Source: Adiantum capillus-veneris (lineage: Eukaryota; Streptophyta; Polypodiopsida; Polypodiales; Pteridaceae). Taken from it: 62,000 nt of DNA. The stretch spans positions 41,525,098 through 41,587,097 of the forward strand of contig CM043962.1 of NCBI GenBank assembly GCA_014529385.2. Direction: 5' to 3'. The notes below the pieces were generated by a model. It searched no databases and was not told the DNA's origin. It saw only the letters and a list, made by a program, of their open reading frames with translations. Each line of letters opens with the position of its first letter. Position 1 is the stretch's first letter. Shown piece after piece: positions 34,150 through 46,933 of this stretch. A program made the translations under genes and the position numbers.

Positions 34150-34400
34150 TCATAGCTCACAGCTCATAGCTCAAAAAAATATGAAAAAATTTGAGGCAAA
34201 AGTTCAGCCCACGAGCTACAACTTTTGTTTGTATCACCTTCTCAAATTCGGAGAGCAAGTGAACTTTAAAAATTCAGCGAAACCGACCGTTTTTTTCCAC
34301 TGCACAAGGTCCTTGTGGGGTCCGTCTTTGGATGATTCTTTTGAATACCTCCAAGAGTGAGCCCTCCATAGTGCATGTATGCATGCCACCTACCCTTGAC
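34150..34400 (+). repeat. Dispersed repeat, related to 13820-14100
   Basis: See the entry at 13820. The two copies share order and spacing of the phrases over about 200 bp at low identity. Confidence 0.4.
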
Positions 34401-35317
34401 CTTATTTGGTAGGTCTATAATTGAAGATATTGTTGAGATCATGATATAAGTGAATAGTACAACTAAGAAAATCCAATATTGAGGAGTCTAAAAAATATGT
34501 ACATGTCCGATAGAAATAATATAAGTGGAAAAAATATAAAGGGGTCAAAAGAAATCTCTCTCATTATGAGGCTACCATAAAAAGATAAATATTTTTGGTG
34601 TTCTAATTTTTTAGAAAAAAAACAAAATAGATGTAGGAAGGGAAAAATCACAATAGTGAAAAAATATACACATAAATAAAACTAGTTTTTTTGGATTTTT
34701 GTTGGGGTGGAGTTACACCAAATATAAGAGAAGCTTACATGAAAATATTTCTATATGGAATAAAGAGTATGAAAAATGGTAAGAAAAATTGTGGTAATGG
34801 TGAGGCAATGTACAGAGCATAAATAACACACCCCTAGGTAGAAATATTTAAATAAATACCAAAATAATTATGAAAAAATCTTTTATTTAGGCCCTATATA
34901 CAAAGAAATATTTACATACGCATGGGCCATAATATACTTATATTTTTTATATTTTTTATTTATTTTTTGGCTCGACTAGCCCAATGACTAGCTAATTGAG
35001 GGTAACCACAGTGTTTGAGTGATTTGATAGGGTGAGATAACTCACTATGGCAATTATAGAGAGCCGAAAAAATGGCTATCAACATTAGGCTCATTTCTCT
35101 CAGGATACAAGGGGAACTTAAGGCATCAAACTAGGTGTGAGTACATGGAAGCAGGAGGCCTATCATCTAATAATACATATCGATCGGAGCGTCCCTTGAC
35201 TTTATTGTAAAAGTGCTCCTCAACATAAAAGGACTTCTTCTTTCTCTGATTGTGCCACGCATCCTTCTGAGTTGTGATGGATAGCCTCTTCTCCGTGCAA
35301 CACTCAGTATATAAAAA

Positions 35318-35671
35318 TTTCATAATAACTAATATCTAATTCTCCTAAATGATTTTCTCATGCTTAAATGATCATTTAATATGGGGAAGTGCCAGGGGAG
35401 AAAAAGCTAGAATATTGGTTAAGCTGACAGACCTCGGCCACAGTAGGGATCCAAAGGGGAGGTCATCTGCAAAAGAGCAACGTGCAACAATGGGCTTAAA
35501 AGACCCTAAGGTTCAGCCCATTAAGACTTCCAAAATGCTAAGGTTCCAAAATTCAAAGGTTGTGTCCAATGGTTAAGCTTAGGAAATTTGGATGCTTTGT
35601 ACGTGTGTAAAAAAGTCTTCCCAAGTCCTACAAAGGAGGGGGCCAGCCCAAGAAGTAGGGGATGAGAGAGA

Positions 35672-35715
<44 letters not shown>

Positions 35716-36910
35716 AGCTTCCTTTACAGACAAGGAGAAAGAGGGACACATGTCAGCTCTTTAGCCCAGATGCCCACAAGGTGTACTCAATCCCTATTGG
35801 ATGGCCATGGAGGTGGAACAATGAGAATTAGGCTAGAGTAAATATAGTTTAATTAATTAAAAAACACTTAATAAAAGAACGAATAAGAATTAAGCTCTCT
35901 AGAAGACTATTGGACAGTCTCCTAAGGGGTCCAATGAGCATTCAACAGCCCAATGGCTTGCCTGATTCCTATTGGCCAGGAGCCAAAGGGATCCAATGAG
36001 AGTTTAGTAGCATTAGTTAATTACCTAAAGCTCTCACAAAAAGGAAAAGGGGGACACATGTCAGAAGGCTATCACTTATGCTTCTTAATACTCATTGGCT
36101 AAGCCTAGAAAGGGCCAATAGGGTTGCATCATGAGCAAATAGCACGAGGGGTCGACCAAGAGAGAGAGGGGGACTGATTTTCTCAAGGCATTATCCACAC
36201 ACACTCACACAAACTCATGTGTAAAGAAGAAGACTCTCTCTCTCCTTCTCAAGCTTTAATGGAAAGCTTACCACCTACTCCAAGCTTGTGAGAAGGGAGG
36301 CCTACACCAACAACTCTTGGATTTGTGATGCAAATCCAACCAAGACCAAGCTTCAATGCATGCTCATCTCCTCTACCATGTTAATTACTAAGCTAAGCTA
36401 TGCTAATATGAGTGATTATGTGAGGAGATGTACATCTTTCTTGTAAGACTACTCCTTCTTCCTCTCAATCTACTCTCATGCCCCGCTAGCTCTCACCATC
36501 TTCAAAGGTGTGTGAGGTCTTGGGTCTGAGACCGTGAGGGAATTGATGTTGTGTTTAATAAGTGTTTTGCTTAATGCTTGATGTTTCCATCTTCATTGCA
36601 CTAGCTAGTATTGAAGGAACACAAAGAATTGTATTGTAAAATGTCTCTCTTGATGGGAGAAACCATAATACAAAGCCTTTTGGAGGGGGGACCGGCTCTA
36701 TGTAAATCCGGTCCTCAACTGTTGTCAACAGCTTGATTTCTCTCTCTTTTGAAGTATTGTTCATGCTATCTAACTAGGTGTTATAATTTTTGTTGCTCTC
36801 TCCACCCAAGCACTCTTGTTATTCTTATTAGGAATCTATTCTAGTAAAATGCTCACTATGTTCATGCTATTTTCCGTTACACACAAGTTACTAGGCCATT
36901 AAATGTTACA
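35318..36910 (+). mobile_element. 5' LTR of plus-strand chromovirus
   Basis: A 1593-bp LTR. Its first bases read TTTCATAATAAC where the other copies have TGTCATAATAAC, so the terminal G is mutated. It ends TGTTACA at 36910, followed at once by the primer site. It shares diagnostic wording with the LTR at 42567 (for example GGTTAAGCTTAGGAAATTTG) that the family's other three copies lack, so the two belong to one insertion. It holds a 37-bp CA run at 35674-35710. Confidence 0.92.
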
Positions 36911-36911
36911 T

Positions 36912-36923
36912 TGGTATCAGAGC
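36912..36923 (+). other. Primer-binding site, tRNA-Met(i)
   Basis: TGGTATCAGAGC, complementary to the 3' end of plant initiator tRNA-Met, one base after the LTR end. It is where minus-strand cDNA synthesis would begin. Confidence 0.9.
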
Positions 36924-37381
36924 ACAAGGTTTCTCTTTTCTTGCTCAAGAAGGGAGGTCTTTAAGCTAGATATAAATGGTTGGTATTATTAATTGCATGT
37001 GAGTAAGTAGAATAGGGATTTTTAGCCTTGCAATGCGCCTGCATTCATGCAGATAACGGGGCATCACTGCAAGAGCTATGGTCTTGATAGTGGAGTCCTA
37101 CGGGGCTTGCCTACGGCTTAACCACTATTGAGCTATTAGAAGCTTGACAGGAGCCGGTGCTGTTTTGGTGTGGAACGACCCTCTCTTCTATTCCTTGCAA
37201 TTAATGGTACTCGAGCCACGGGTCCTGTAGCTTGAGTGCTTTTTCTAAAGGGGTAAAGAGGAGTAGCAACTAGGGCTTGAAGTGCCAAAGTACACCTAAA
37301 ATGTTTACACCTAAAAGTTGTTAGAATGGTTGACAATAGTAAAGAGAGTAAATTAAAGTTGATAACTTTGACTTTGCTAAT

Positions 37382-38831
37382 GAGCAGGCTACTAATGATG
37401 CCCTGATGCTTGTTAACTATCTTGTTTCTAGGCTTCAACGAGCCATGGGCATCCATCCCTCCAAAGTGAAGTGCAACGGCAGCTTCGTGCTCATGGGATT
37501 CTCCAAGCTCCCCACCATGACGAGAGAGCACCTAGGAAGCCTCCTTGCAAGACTTCCAAAAGAGGCCTCTCTCCGATTCGGGAGGAAGAAGAGGATCCAT
37601 ACGAAGGGCTCAAAAATTTTCTTCTTGATGACGCATCTCCTTCTCAAAGGAGAACTCAAGAGTCTCCACCAAAGGAATGAGAAAGAAGTGAGTCTCCTGC
37701 CACCTTGGCGGAGATGGCTCCACGAAGATGGCAGGCTAAACGCTCTCCATCACCTCCAAAACGAAGAAGACCATCGCACACTTCTCCACACCATAATTCA
37801 AAGAGGGATGAAAAAAAGCAAGAGAAGAAACATGCAAGAAAGAGGACACCCTCTTCTCCATCTTCTTCATCCTCTTCCTCTTATGAAAGTGATGGAGCAG
37901 ATAAAGAAGATCAAGGCAAGAAAAAGGCGAGAAAGAGGTCACTCTCTTCTCCATATTTCTCAAATTCTTTATCTTTTGAAGAAAGTGATGGTGCAACTTT
38001 TGAACCATCAAAAAGAAGAGGCCATAGGAAATCCTATGCCGCGTGGTAGAGGTCGTCGAAGCTCAAGAAGTTCAAAGAGGGAGGGAAGAGCATCTCTTTC
38101 CTTACCTATGATGGCACCTTTGGTGCTACAGAAAAAGTCTTGGCCTTTATCCAACAATTTGATGCGGCGTTTGGAGATGAGGGCTTCACGAATTCCTCTA
38201 AGCTATGCCATGTAGCTATGCACTTTCAAAAGTCCGCAGGCAATGGTGGTCTACCCTACGGGCCAACGGTGAAGCTCCACGAACATGAAAAGCTTTAAGA
38301 GATTCCATTATGAAGCAGTTTTTGGCCACTAATGCCAAAGACAAAGTACTCACTGAATGGCAAAGCTTGAAGCTCTCTCCCTACCAATCCATTCATAAAT
38401 ATGTAGACAAGTTTTGGGACTTACAACTCAAAGTCACTGTCTTCAAAAAGTTGGATTTTGGAGAGCAAAAGCAACAATTTTGTGTGGGCTTAACTGAAGA
38501 AATGGCAGAGTATGCCAACTTCCAAAGACCACGCACAATATTGGCGGTTATACACCATACTATGGTGGCTTCTCGAATCAATTTCTGAACAGGGGCTAAA
38601 AGAAATTCTAAGCCCATGGAAAAAAAGGGTTCTAATGAGCCTAAGGGGAAGGACAATGTCCAAAAGTCTCCTAAGGGCAATTCCAACAAAGCTAAGGAGA
38701 AGGGAGTTTACAAAGGCAAAAACAAACTCTCTCCTGAAGAGCTTGAGTGTTATCGCAAGGATAACCGCCATTTCAAGTGTGGTGAGCAAGGGCATGTGTA
38801 CCGCGCTTGTCCAAAAGAACAACCACCATGA
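37382..38831 (+). pseudogene. Chromovirus gag, multiple breaks
   Basis: Gag can be followed through several frames. It begins EQATNDALMLVNYLVSRLQ (37382), shifts near 37470 into a Ser/Lys/Arg-rich region with an in-frame TGA (37678-37680) and TAG (38047-38049), and continues into the capsid (FLTYDGTFGATEKVLAFIQQ, FGDEGFTNSSKL). A 1-nt loss near 38237 shifts the frame again, a TGA follows in the W-x-x-L region, and the frame 38310-38588 reads KVLTEWQSLKLSPYQSIHKY. The nucleocapsid knuckle at about 38770-38810 has lost its first Cys (HFKCGEQGHVYRAC; the minus-strand element has CFKC). It cannot make a working capsid protein. Confidence 0.88.
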
Positions 38832-38839
38832 ACCTCCTA

Positions 38840-41800
38840 GAGCTACCTTGGTCAAAATCCAAGAGGAGGAAACTCACCACAAACGATCTCCTCTATGCCA
38901 TGCTTGGGGAAAGGTAAGAGAAGGTGATGCTTTTATTCTCTTTGACCCTGGTTCTACTCACAATTTCATATCCACAGAGTTGGCCACCAAGCTAGGCATA
39001 CAAGCTTATGAGATGGAAGATGTCCTACCCGCAGACGGTGCTTTCAAGGGGCAAGAATATTCAGTCACTCCCTTAATTGGTAAATTGAGGCTCCATGTCC
39101 AAAGCTATGTGGACAAAGAGTACTTCTTTATCTCTCCTCTCAAGCATGAGGATGTAATCCTAGGGGCACCATGGTTTGATCGCATGGTTGCCAATGTTAA
39201 ATTCCCTGAAAGGAGAATCTACTTCGAGCTCAGGTAAAAAGATATGTACATAGATGCTAAGCAAGTGGGTAACACCATACCCATTGTACATACGCAAGCT
39301 TTTTTTCAAGATGTCTTTATTGACGACATCCCTTATGAGCTACCTCCTAAACGAGGCAATGATGACCATGCAATTGAACTTCTTCCAGGAAGTTCACTGC
39401 CTAACAAACCTCCTTATAGAGTTTCTCAAGCTCAACAAGAGGAGATTATGCAGCAAGTGCATGAGTTAGTTGAGAAGGGCATGGTTAGGCCTAGCTCATC
39501 TCCATTTTGCTCACCCGTGTTACTAGTGCAAAAGAAAGACGGAACATATCGTATGTGTATCGACTATAGAGCACTAAATAGGATCACTATCAAGAATAGG
39601 TTTCCCGTTCCATGGGTAGAAGACCTATTTGATAAGCTACAAGGGTCCACCTACTTCATTAGGATTGACCTAAAAGTGGCTATCATCAAATAAGGATAGT
39701 TGATCAAGACATTGTAAAGACCGCATTTCGCACTATGTTTGGTCTTTACAAATATATCGTCATGCCTTTTGGCTTGACCAATGCATCAGCCACATTCAAC
39801 CGCTTGATGGAGAAGCTATTCAGGCCTCACCGAACCTTTACTGAAGTGTTCTTTGATGATATCATCATCTACTCTTATTCATTAGACGAACACAAGCAAC
39901 ACCTCCAGGTAATATTTCAAGTTTCAAGAGAGAATAAAATTTATATTAATCGAAAAAAAAGTGAAGTTTTCTTACAAGAGATTCAGTATTTAGTTCACAT
40001 TATCTCTCATGATGGCATCCAAATGGATCCATCAAAATTAGAGGTAATAAAAGGATGGCCTAAACCAAGGAATCTTCATGAACTAAGAAGATTTATAGGT
40101 ATGTGTGCATACTATAGACGCTTCATAGAAAAGTTCTCACAAGTTGTAGGACCATTACATGACCTAACAAAGAAAAACGTTAGGTATACATGGTCTACCA
40201 AGGAGAATAATGCTTTCAAAAAACTCAAAGAAAAGCTTATCTCTCAACCTGTGCTTACACTACCGGATCTCTCAAAGGCATTTGAGGTCCAATGTGATGC
40301 TTGTGGTGATTTCCTTGGAGTTGTTTTGCTCCAAGAAGGGGACGCCATAGCCTATGAAAGTAGAAGGCTCGACCATGTTGAGCAAGCTCTAGGCATATAT
40401 GAAAAGGAACTCCTCGCAGTTCTACATGCCTTAGACTCATGGAAGCACCATTGAATGTGGACTCCTTTCATTGTGAGAACGAATCACCAAAGTCTTAAGT
40501 ACTTCATGACGCAGACCAAGCTCTCCGACAAACAAATGAGGTGGGAAAATTTTCTTTCTCAATTTCATTTTCATATTGCTCACATTGATAGCAAGCATAA
40601 TCAAGTAGCCAATGCACTCTCAAGACGGCCGAGAGTGAATGTTGTTTCCATAGCAACTCACAATGATCTATCTTCCATGATAGATGAGTATGCTATTGAT
40701 CCCAATTTTAGAGATGTGATTTCAGCCCTTGCACTAGGGAAGAAAGAGTAACCATTTACTTTACAAGATGGTTATCTTCTCTATGGCAATAGACTATGTG
40801 TTACTAACTCACTCCGTGAGAAAGTAATGTATGAATCTCATGCTCGTCCTTATGTGGGGCATAGAGGGATTCAGTCTACCCTAATGGGAATTGAAACATA
40901 TTTCTATTGGCCTACCATGAAAGCGAACATACAAGAGTATGTTTCTAAATGTGTAGTGTGCCAAAAGACGAAGTTTGATAGAGGGAAGCAACCTGGATTG
41001 CTTCAAACTTTGCCAATCCCTAATTCACCATGGGAGAGCATATCCATGGATTTTATCTTTGGATTGCCTAAGTCTATCCATGGGATACTGGAATATGGAC
41101 GATAGTAGACAGGTTCAGTAAACAAGCTCATTTTATACCTGTCAAAAATACTATCAAAGACCATCAAATGGCAACCCTCTTCATTTCACAAATCTTTAAG
41201 TACTATGGCTTTCCAATGTCTATAGTGTTGGATAGAGATCCTAGAATGACCAGTAATTTCTGGAAGGGTCTCTTTGAGAATTGAGGAACAAGGCTAAATT
41301 TCTGTTCGGCCTATCTGCAAATGGATGGCGAAAGTGAAATAATTAACCTAACAATCCTCGATCTACTAAAAGCCTATGTAACAGAAGTAGATCAAAGATC
41401 CCAATGGGAGAAGTACTTACCCTTAGTGGAGTATGCCAACAATAACACTGTACATACTTCCACGAGAAAAGAACCTTTTGAGGTTATTGAGGGAAGATCA
41501 AAAAGTCCCCTGCTACTTAAGGTACACGGGAAGATCTTCGCTGCAGATGACTATAGCTGAGACCTACAAGAATCTTTCCAAAAGATTAAGGATGCTATCT
41601 CTATCTCACAGTAAAGGCAAAAGGCTGCTGCTGACAAGCACAAAAGAGCCCAAGCCTTTAAAGAAAATGATAAGGTCTTACTAGAATTTCCCAAGGCTCG
41701 ATTAAGGCACATGATGGGCAAGAATCCTACGGGACACCAAAAGTACTAAGCTAAGTTAGCAAAAAGGTACTATGGTCCCTTCCAGATTCTTAGGCCAATC

Positions 41801-42213
41801 AATGAGATGGCCTATCAATCTCAAGTTGCCCAGCCGTTGGCTCATACACAATGCTTTCCATGTGAGCCTACTAAAGCCTTATAAAGGAGAGCCACCTCAA
41901 GAACCTACTATTGAAGACCCACCGATGATCGAGGACCAAGAAGAGGTGCTACAACTTGACTCCATTCTCGACATGAAGACAAGGTTAGTACTGTGCATCC
42001 ACAAGTGAGAGAGATGGACTGTATCCACGAGTGTGTGTGTTTGTCTGTGTATGTGTGTGTGTTATAGAGAACGTACTAAGAGGCGGTAAGACTATGCGAC
42101 AATATCTTATTAAGTTTAAGAATTATCCTTTTGAAGATGCTAGATGGATGCAAGGCATACAATTAAAGGATAACCTAAACGTTGTCAATGCTTACAATGC
42201 TTCCCTAGAGTAA
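38840..42213 (+). pseudogene. Chromovirus pol, many breaks
   Basis: Domain order protease (FDPGSTHNF, about 38940), RT (CIDYRALNRITIKN; FFDDI at about 39850), RNase H, integrase and chromodomain-like end (RQYLIKFKNYPFEDARW, about 42095). Breaks seen: TAA near 39236; a deletion of about 44 codons at 39300 relative to the minus element; a 1-nt loss near 39672; TGA at 40452; TAA near 40749; a 1-nt loss near 41087; TGA near 41282; two further stops near 41560 and 41613; a 1-nt gain near 41820; and an 89-bp insertion in the chromodomain part. The RNase H Asp of RTDHQ is Asn here, and the integrase SDRDP is LDRDP. It ends at TAA 42211-42213. Confidence 0.9.
41984..42072 (+). repeat. GT-rich insertion of about 89 bp in pol
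   Basis: Absent from the minus-strand element, where AAGGTACTAAGAGG is continuous. The insert carries two ATCCAC-AG phrases and an irregular GT run (42030-42062), and splits the chromodomain-coding region. Origin unknown; no clear target duplication beyond GTACT at both sides. Confidence 0.6.
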
Positions 42214-42320
42214 GCAAATGTACAAATGTTAAAAATGAACAAAGTTTTTGTCTTATAAGAATCTCTTTTTCTTTATTGTGCACAAAATTGAAGTAGTATG
42301 CATGCTTAGATTAAGTTTGC

Positions 42321-42446
42321 GGAGACGACGTCTCCCGAACACCAAGTAGAGCTTGTCACTCTACTATGGAAGATTGATAGGACTAATGTGCAGACATGCT
42401 TGCCGCAGCTTAGGCTCTCATGTGCCAAATGGACTAGTCATCCATT
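42321..42446 (+). promoter_or_regulatory. Three hairpins between pol and 3' LTR (plus element)
   Basis: GGAGACG-A-CGTCTCC (42321-42335), AGTAGAG-CTTGTCA-CTCTACT (42345-42365) and AATGGA-CTAGTCA-TCCATT (42428-42446). All stems are perfect, as in the minus-strand element, where only the single middle base of the first differs. Confidence 0.5.
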
Positions 42447-42566
42447 CTTGAACGATGTCGTAGGGTAACATAGGGATCCTCTACCTGCTAGAAAAAGGAC
42501 AAAGGAATATGCTTTATCTTCTCTACCCCATAGTCGAGGGCGACTATGATTTCAAGAGAGAGGTAA

Positions 42567-42940
42567 TGTCATAATAACTAATATCTAATTCTCCTAAATG
42601 ATTTTCTCATGTTAAATTGATAATTTAATATGGAGAAGTGCAAGGGGAGAAAAAACTAGAACATTGGTTAAGATGACAGACCAACCACAATAGGGATCCA
42701 AAGGAGGGAAAATAGGGATCCAAAGGGGGGACCATCTTCAAAAGAGAAATGTGCAACAATGGGCTTAAAAGACCCTAAGGTTCAGCCCATTAAGACTTCC
42801 AAAATGCTAAGGTTCCAAATTTCAAAGGTTGTGTCCAATGGTTAAGCTTAGGAAATTTGGATGCTTTGTATGTGTGTAAAAAAGTCTTCCCAAGTCCTAC
42901 AAAGGAGGGGGCCAGCCCAAGAAGTAGGGGATGAGAGAGA

Positions 42941-43032
<92 letters not shown>

Positions 43033-43919
43033 AGCTTCCTTTACACACAAGGAGAAAGAGGGACACATGTGAGCTCTTTAGCCCAGATGCCCACAAGGTG
43101 TACTCAATCCCTATTGGATGGCCATGGAGGTGGAACAATGAGAATTAGGCTAGAGTAAATATAGTTTAATTAATTAAAAAACACTTAATAAAAGAACCAA
43201 TAAGAATTAAGGTCTCTAGAAGACTATTGGATAGTCTCTCAAGGAGTCCAATGAGCATTCAGTAGCCCAACGGCTTGCCTGATTCCTATTGGCCAGGAGA
43301 CAAAGGGGTCCAATGAGAGTTTAGTAGCATTAATTAATTACCTACAGCTCTCGCAAAAGGGGAAAGGGGGACACATGTCAGAAGGCTATCACTTATGCTT
43401 CTTAATACTCATTGGCTAAGCCTAGAAAGGGCCAATAGGGTTGCATCATGAGCAAATAGCAAGAGGGGTCGACCAAGAGAGAGAGGGGGCTGATTTTCTC
43501 AAGGCATTATCGACACACATTCACACAAACTCATGTGTAATGAAGAAGACTCTCTCTCTCTTCTTCTCAAGCTTTAATGGAAAGCTTACCACCTACTCCA
43601 AGATTGTGAGAAGGGAGGCCTACACCAACAACTCTTGGATTTGTGATGCAAATCCAACCAAGAGCCAAGCTTCAATGCATGCTCATCTCCTCTACCATGA
43701 TAATTACTAAGCTAAGCTATGCTAATATGAGTGATTATGTGAGGAGATGTACATCTTTCTCGTAAGACTACTCCTTCTTTCTCTCAATCTACTCTCATAC
43801 CCCGCTAGCTCTCACCATCTTCGAAGGCGTGTGAGGACTTGGGTCTGAGACTGTGAGGGAATTGATGTTATGTTTAATAAATGTTTTGCTTAGTGCTTGA
43901 AGTTTCCATCTTCATTGCA
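42567..43919 (+). mobile_element. 3' LTR of plus-strand chromovirus, 3'-truncated
   Basis: The polypurine tract AGAGAGAGGTAA (42555-42566) is followed by TGTCATAATAAC. The LTR can be followed to CTTCATTGCA at 43919, which corresponds to about 36600 in the 5' LTR; the last roughly 310 bp, including the CA end, are missing. Sequence beyond belongs to a GC-rich minus-strand element. The 3' target duplication is therefore lost. Confidence 0.9.
42944..43027 (+). repeat. (AC)n microsatellite, 84 bp, in LTR
   Basis: The same site in the 5' LTR of this element has 37 bp (35674-35710), and in the other family members about 14-33 bp. Confidence 0.9.
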
Positions 43920-45350
43920 TCTGGCGGTGGTCCTTGCTTTTCTTGCATTCGGTCCCCTCTCTATGAGATTTCCTTGGAGCCCCCTCGTTATGCAATCACC
44001 CCATGCGGCCCTCCTCATGCCACCTTGCAATCCCAACTGCAACCGATTTCCCTCTGCATCATCAGTGCTCACGCTCCTTCGTCCTTGTGTTATCCAGCCC
44101 CTCAGGTGGCCCTTTGCTTTCCCTACCCTTGGCGGCTCCTCTGGCTTGGCTCTCACCTCCTCTGTACCACACTAAGCCGCAGCCCTCGGCCCTCCTGTGA
44201 TGCTGACAGTAACAATCCCCAGGCTTGCTCACGCGATGGCAATCCTGCTTTGTCTCCCTCTGCTCTGCTCTGGCCAATAGTGACCTCGCTATTGGTCGCT
44301 CCCTCTGTAAACTGGCTTCCCCTTTGCAAACTGGCCGACTTCTCCTCTTATACAACTGCCGCGCCCTCTCGGATTTTGCATGGCCATCACAGTGAACACA
44401 TGGCGGTTACCTCTCTACATCTACGAGCAGTCCCGCCACCTTCATGCATATATTTTTTTCCTCTTCCAGCTAAAGTTTTAAAGCCCCCTTTCACACGGTC
44501 GGCAAGCTGTTGATTGCGGTATAAAAAAAACTCCAACTCAGCTCCCCTTCTTGCCTTCGCAACGTCCACCTCAGCTCTTAAGAAGCCCGAGCAAATATGA
44601 AGCGACCACACCAAGGCTGCTCCCCAATTTGACACCTCGTAAACAAGAATTGCCTCTCATGTTGAGGGCTCATGGCCCCAAACCCAACATAATTGGCCCA
44701 TAAAACTGAATTCTTGGTGGAAGGCACTTCGTCGAGAGTATCACAAACACCATATATTGAGTTGCACCACCTGCAATAGCCCTCAATGGACATGTTGTAG
44801 CATACATACCCTGGAAAGTATAGCCTCTTGCAGACATCTCGCTCCAAATTCCATAGCATAAACCTGATAGCACCTGCACCTAGTACCACTTACCTCGTTC
44901 CCAACCTTGTGATATAAGCATCTGCTCCAGTCACATGTGATAGCAAAAAAACACTTGCAGTTTTGACTAGCGAGTGCTCCAACTCGGTGTACCTGTCTCC
45001 TGGCTCCATCAAATACTTGCTTAAGGTCCCTGTCCCTTGCCTACAAACTGCAATGCCTGGACTTCCTGCACTTCCATAGGTCGACACAATTTGTCTGTAC
45101 CAACGGCATCGTCTGCAACCTTTTTACATCTGTCAATATACGCATCGACATCAGCCATAACTCGAAATCTGCTAACCAATCCTCGGGATCTTCAATGCTC
45201 GTAAATATGGGGCCAAAACCTGGCTCCACCATCTCTATCAGCTTCAAACTTGACCATCAAACATCTCAACCATTAGCCAACCGCTTTGTCGGCTAAAAAA
45301 AACCACTTTCAACCGCAAATTGGAGCATCAGACAACTCCTCCGTGGGGGC
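43920..45350 (-). pseudogene. Internal region of a minus-strand element, gag-like
   Basis: It lies downstream (minus sense) of copy B. A frame from 45247 reads PGFGPIFTSIEDPEDWLADF and LMSMRILTDVKRLQTMPLV, a W-x-x-x-F...LQ pattern like retrotransposon gag openings; it shifts frame near 45085 (YTELEHSLVKTASVFLLSHV) and continues in broken frames to about 44580. From 44580 to 43920 the sequence is GC- and CT-rich without recognisable coding, and a GC-TATTGG palindrome occurs at about 44275. A possible primer site (TGGTGCCCCCACGG, minus sense) lies at about 45355-45338. Assignment is tentative. Confidence 0.35.
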
Positions 45351-45359
45351 ACCAGAAGA

Positions 45360-46457
45360 TGGAGAGGGGGAATAGGGAACACACCCAACACACAAAATGT
45401 TTGCCTCTTTATAGCCTAGGGATTCCACAACATCCCTAACCTCTCTAATAACACCTTCAAATTGGCTAATTTGCACTAACAATTCCACTTTAGCATACCG
45501 AACAACCGCCTCACATCTTGCAAAAAAACACCTTTCAGCACAAACACACCCACACTGCTCAACTCACCCTTTCCAGCGCACAAGGCACCCCAATTCTGCC
45601 CTCTTAGTGACACCCTTCAAGTTGCAAGCAAACCCTCTGCAAGCATCGACAAGTACACAAAGAGCGAGAGAAAAGGAGGGGGATGGGGAGAAGCAACACA
45701 AGAAGTAGGGGCAAATGTTTGGTATTATTGCATAGGGAGATAGTATAGTCAAGTATGCAGCTCCAATGGAAAGCTTGCAATACACAGGCTTGAAAAACTC
45801 CAATCACTCTCTCTGGCAAAAAAGCCTCTTGGTCAAAAGACCCCAAAAAACGAACGTCTACCTCCTTTTATAATACTTGGTTAAGGCTAAAAAGGAAAAA
45901 ACAAGGAGCTATTTAGCTCGTGCAATCAACTGAAGCTTCACTTAGAATTCTTTTTGCATTGCCACCACTTGGCACTTTCTTGGTGTTTGGTATCTGCATG
46001 GTGCAAACCTCTTGACTTCTCGTCCGTTCAATTTGGCTTCCTTTGCACTTACACTTGCATTATGGTCTCCTCTTGGATGGGTTCCTCCTGCTCTTCATTT
46101 GCTCCCTTTTCGTCTGGTCCTTGGGCCCCCTCTCTCTCTTTCTTGCTCACTACCGCTAGGTCCTATTGTGGGATCCTCCCCTTGATTAGCCCCTTATGGC
46201 TTCAGGCTTGCATTCTCTCTCTCGCTTCACTGCACCACCGTGGGACACCCCTCCCAGGCAATAGCGACATCGTTATTGGGCCCCGAGGGGAGGTACTCAC
46301 TTTGTCTTCAAAAAAAGGGGGACCCGCGTGCGGGAAATCACCCTAGTCAAGCCACGTCACCACTGTGACACCGCCCGTAGGCACCATCACTCACATCACC
46401 GAAGCCCGCAAAAACTAGTGCCTGGAACCCCTCACGCCAGCACACACGACACGCACA
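45360..46457 (-). mobile_element. GC-rich repeat copy B, left part
   Basis: Similar to 17281-18720 of copy A, beginning with the shared TGGAGAGGGGGAAT. A TATA-like TATAAAA lies at 45873-45867 on the minus strand. It contains the AATAGCGACATCGTTATT palindrome near 46262. It is cut at 46457/46458 by the 3.9-kb insertion; the other half resumes at 50377. Confidence 0.65.
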
Positions 46458-46933
46458 TGTAAGGTTTCCAGTTTCCGAAACCTTAAAAATTGTACAAAGC
46501 TTGTAAAATCAACTTGAAAACCACTGTTGAATGATTCAATCATGGCTAATATTGGTATTTTTGGAATCATAAGCAGAGCTTTACTATGGTTAGTAATTTT
46601 CAGAATCAGAATCCAATAAAAACTGGAAAAGTTACAGGCCCTAGAAGGTTACACTAGGAATTCAATTAATTAATAAAAATTGGATGTTTCATTAATTATT
46701 ATTAACAAAGACTTTCTTATCCTAGGTAAGGTTCTAGAATTAACTGATATTCCTATTTTCATCATTAGAAATTAGTAAAATCAACCAAAATTAATTCTGG
46801 AAGATGTGGGGGCAGTGTGGAGCTACGGGGAACCTGCCAGAGACTAATATAGCAGCAGTTGGCGCCATCTTGAAGCTGGGGGCCTGCTTGAGGTGTCAAA
46901 ACCTGTCAGGAACTGCTCGGGGCCCATAAAAAC

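Noticed and set aside
37406-38215. The longest open frame in the gag region (269 codons)
   Set aside because: The recognisable gag sequence lies in other frames; this one is an out-of-frame shadow.
42861-43158. His-Thr and Cys-Val repeat frames in the LTR
   Set aside because: Translations of the (AC)n run; frame length depends on repeat length.
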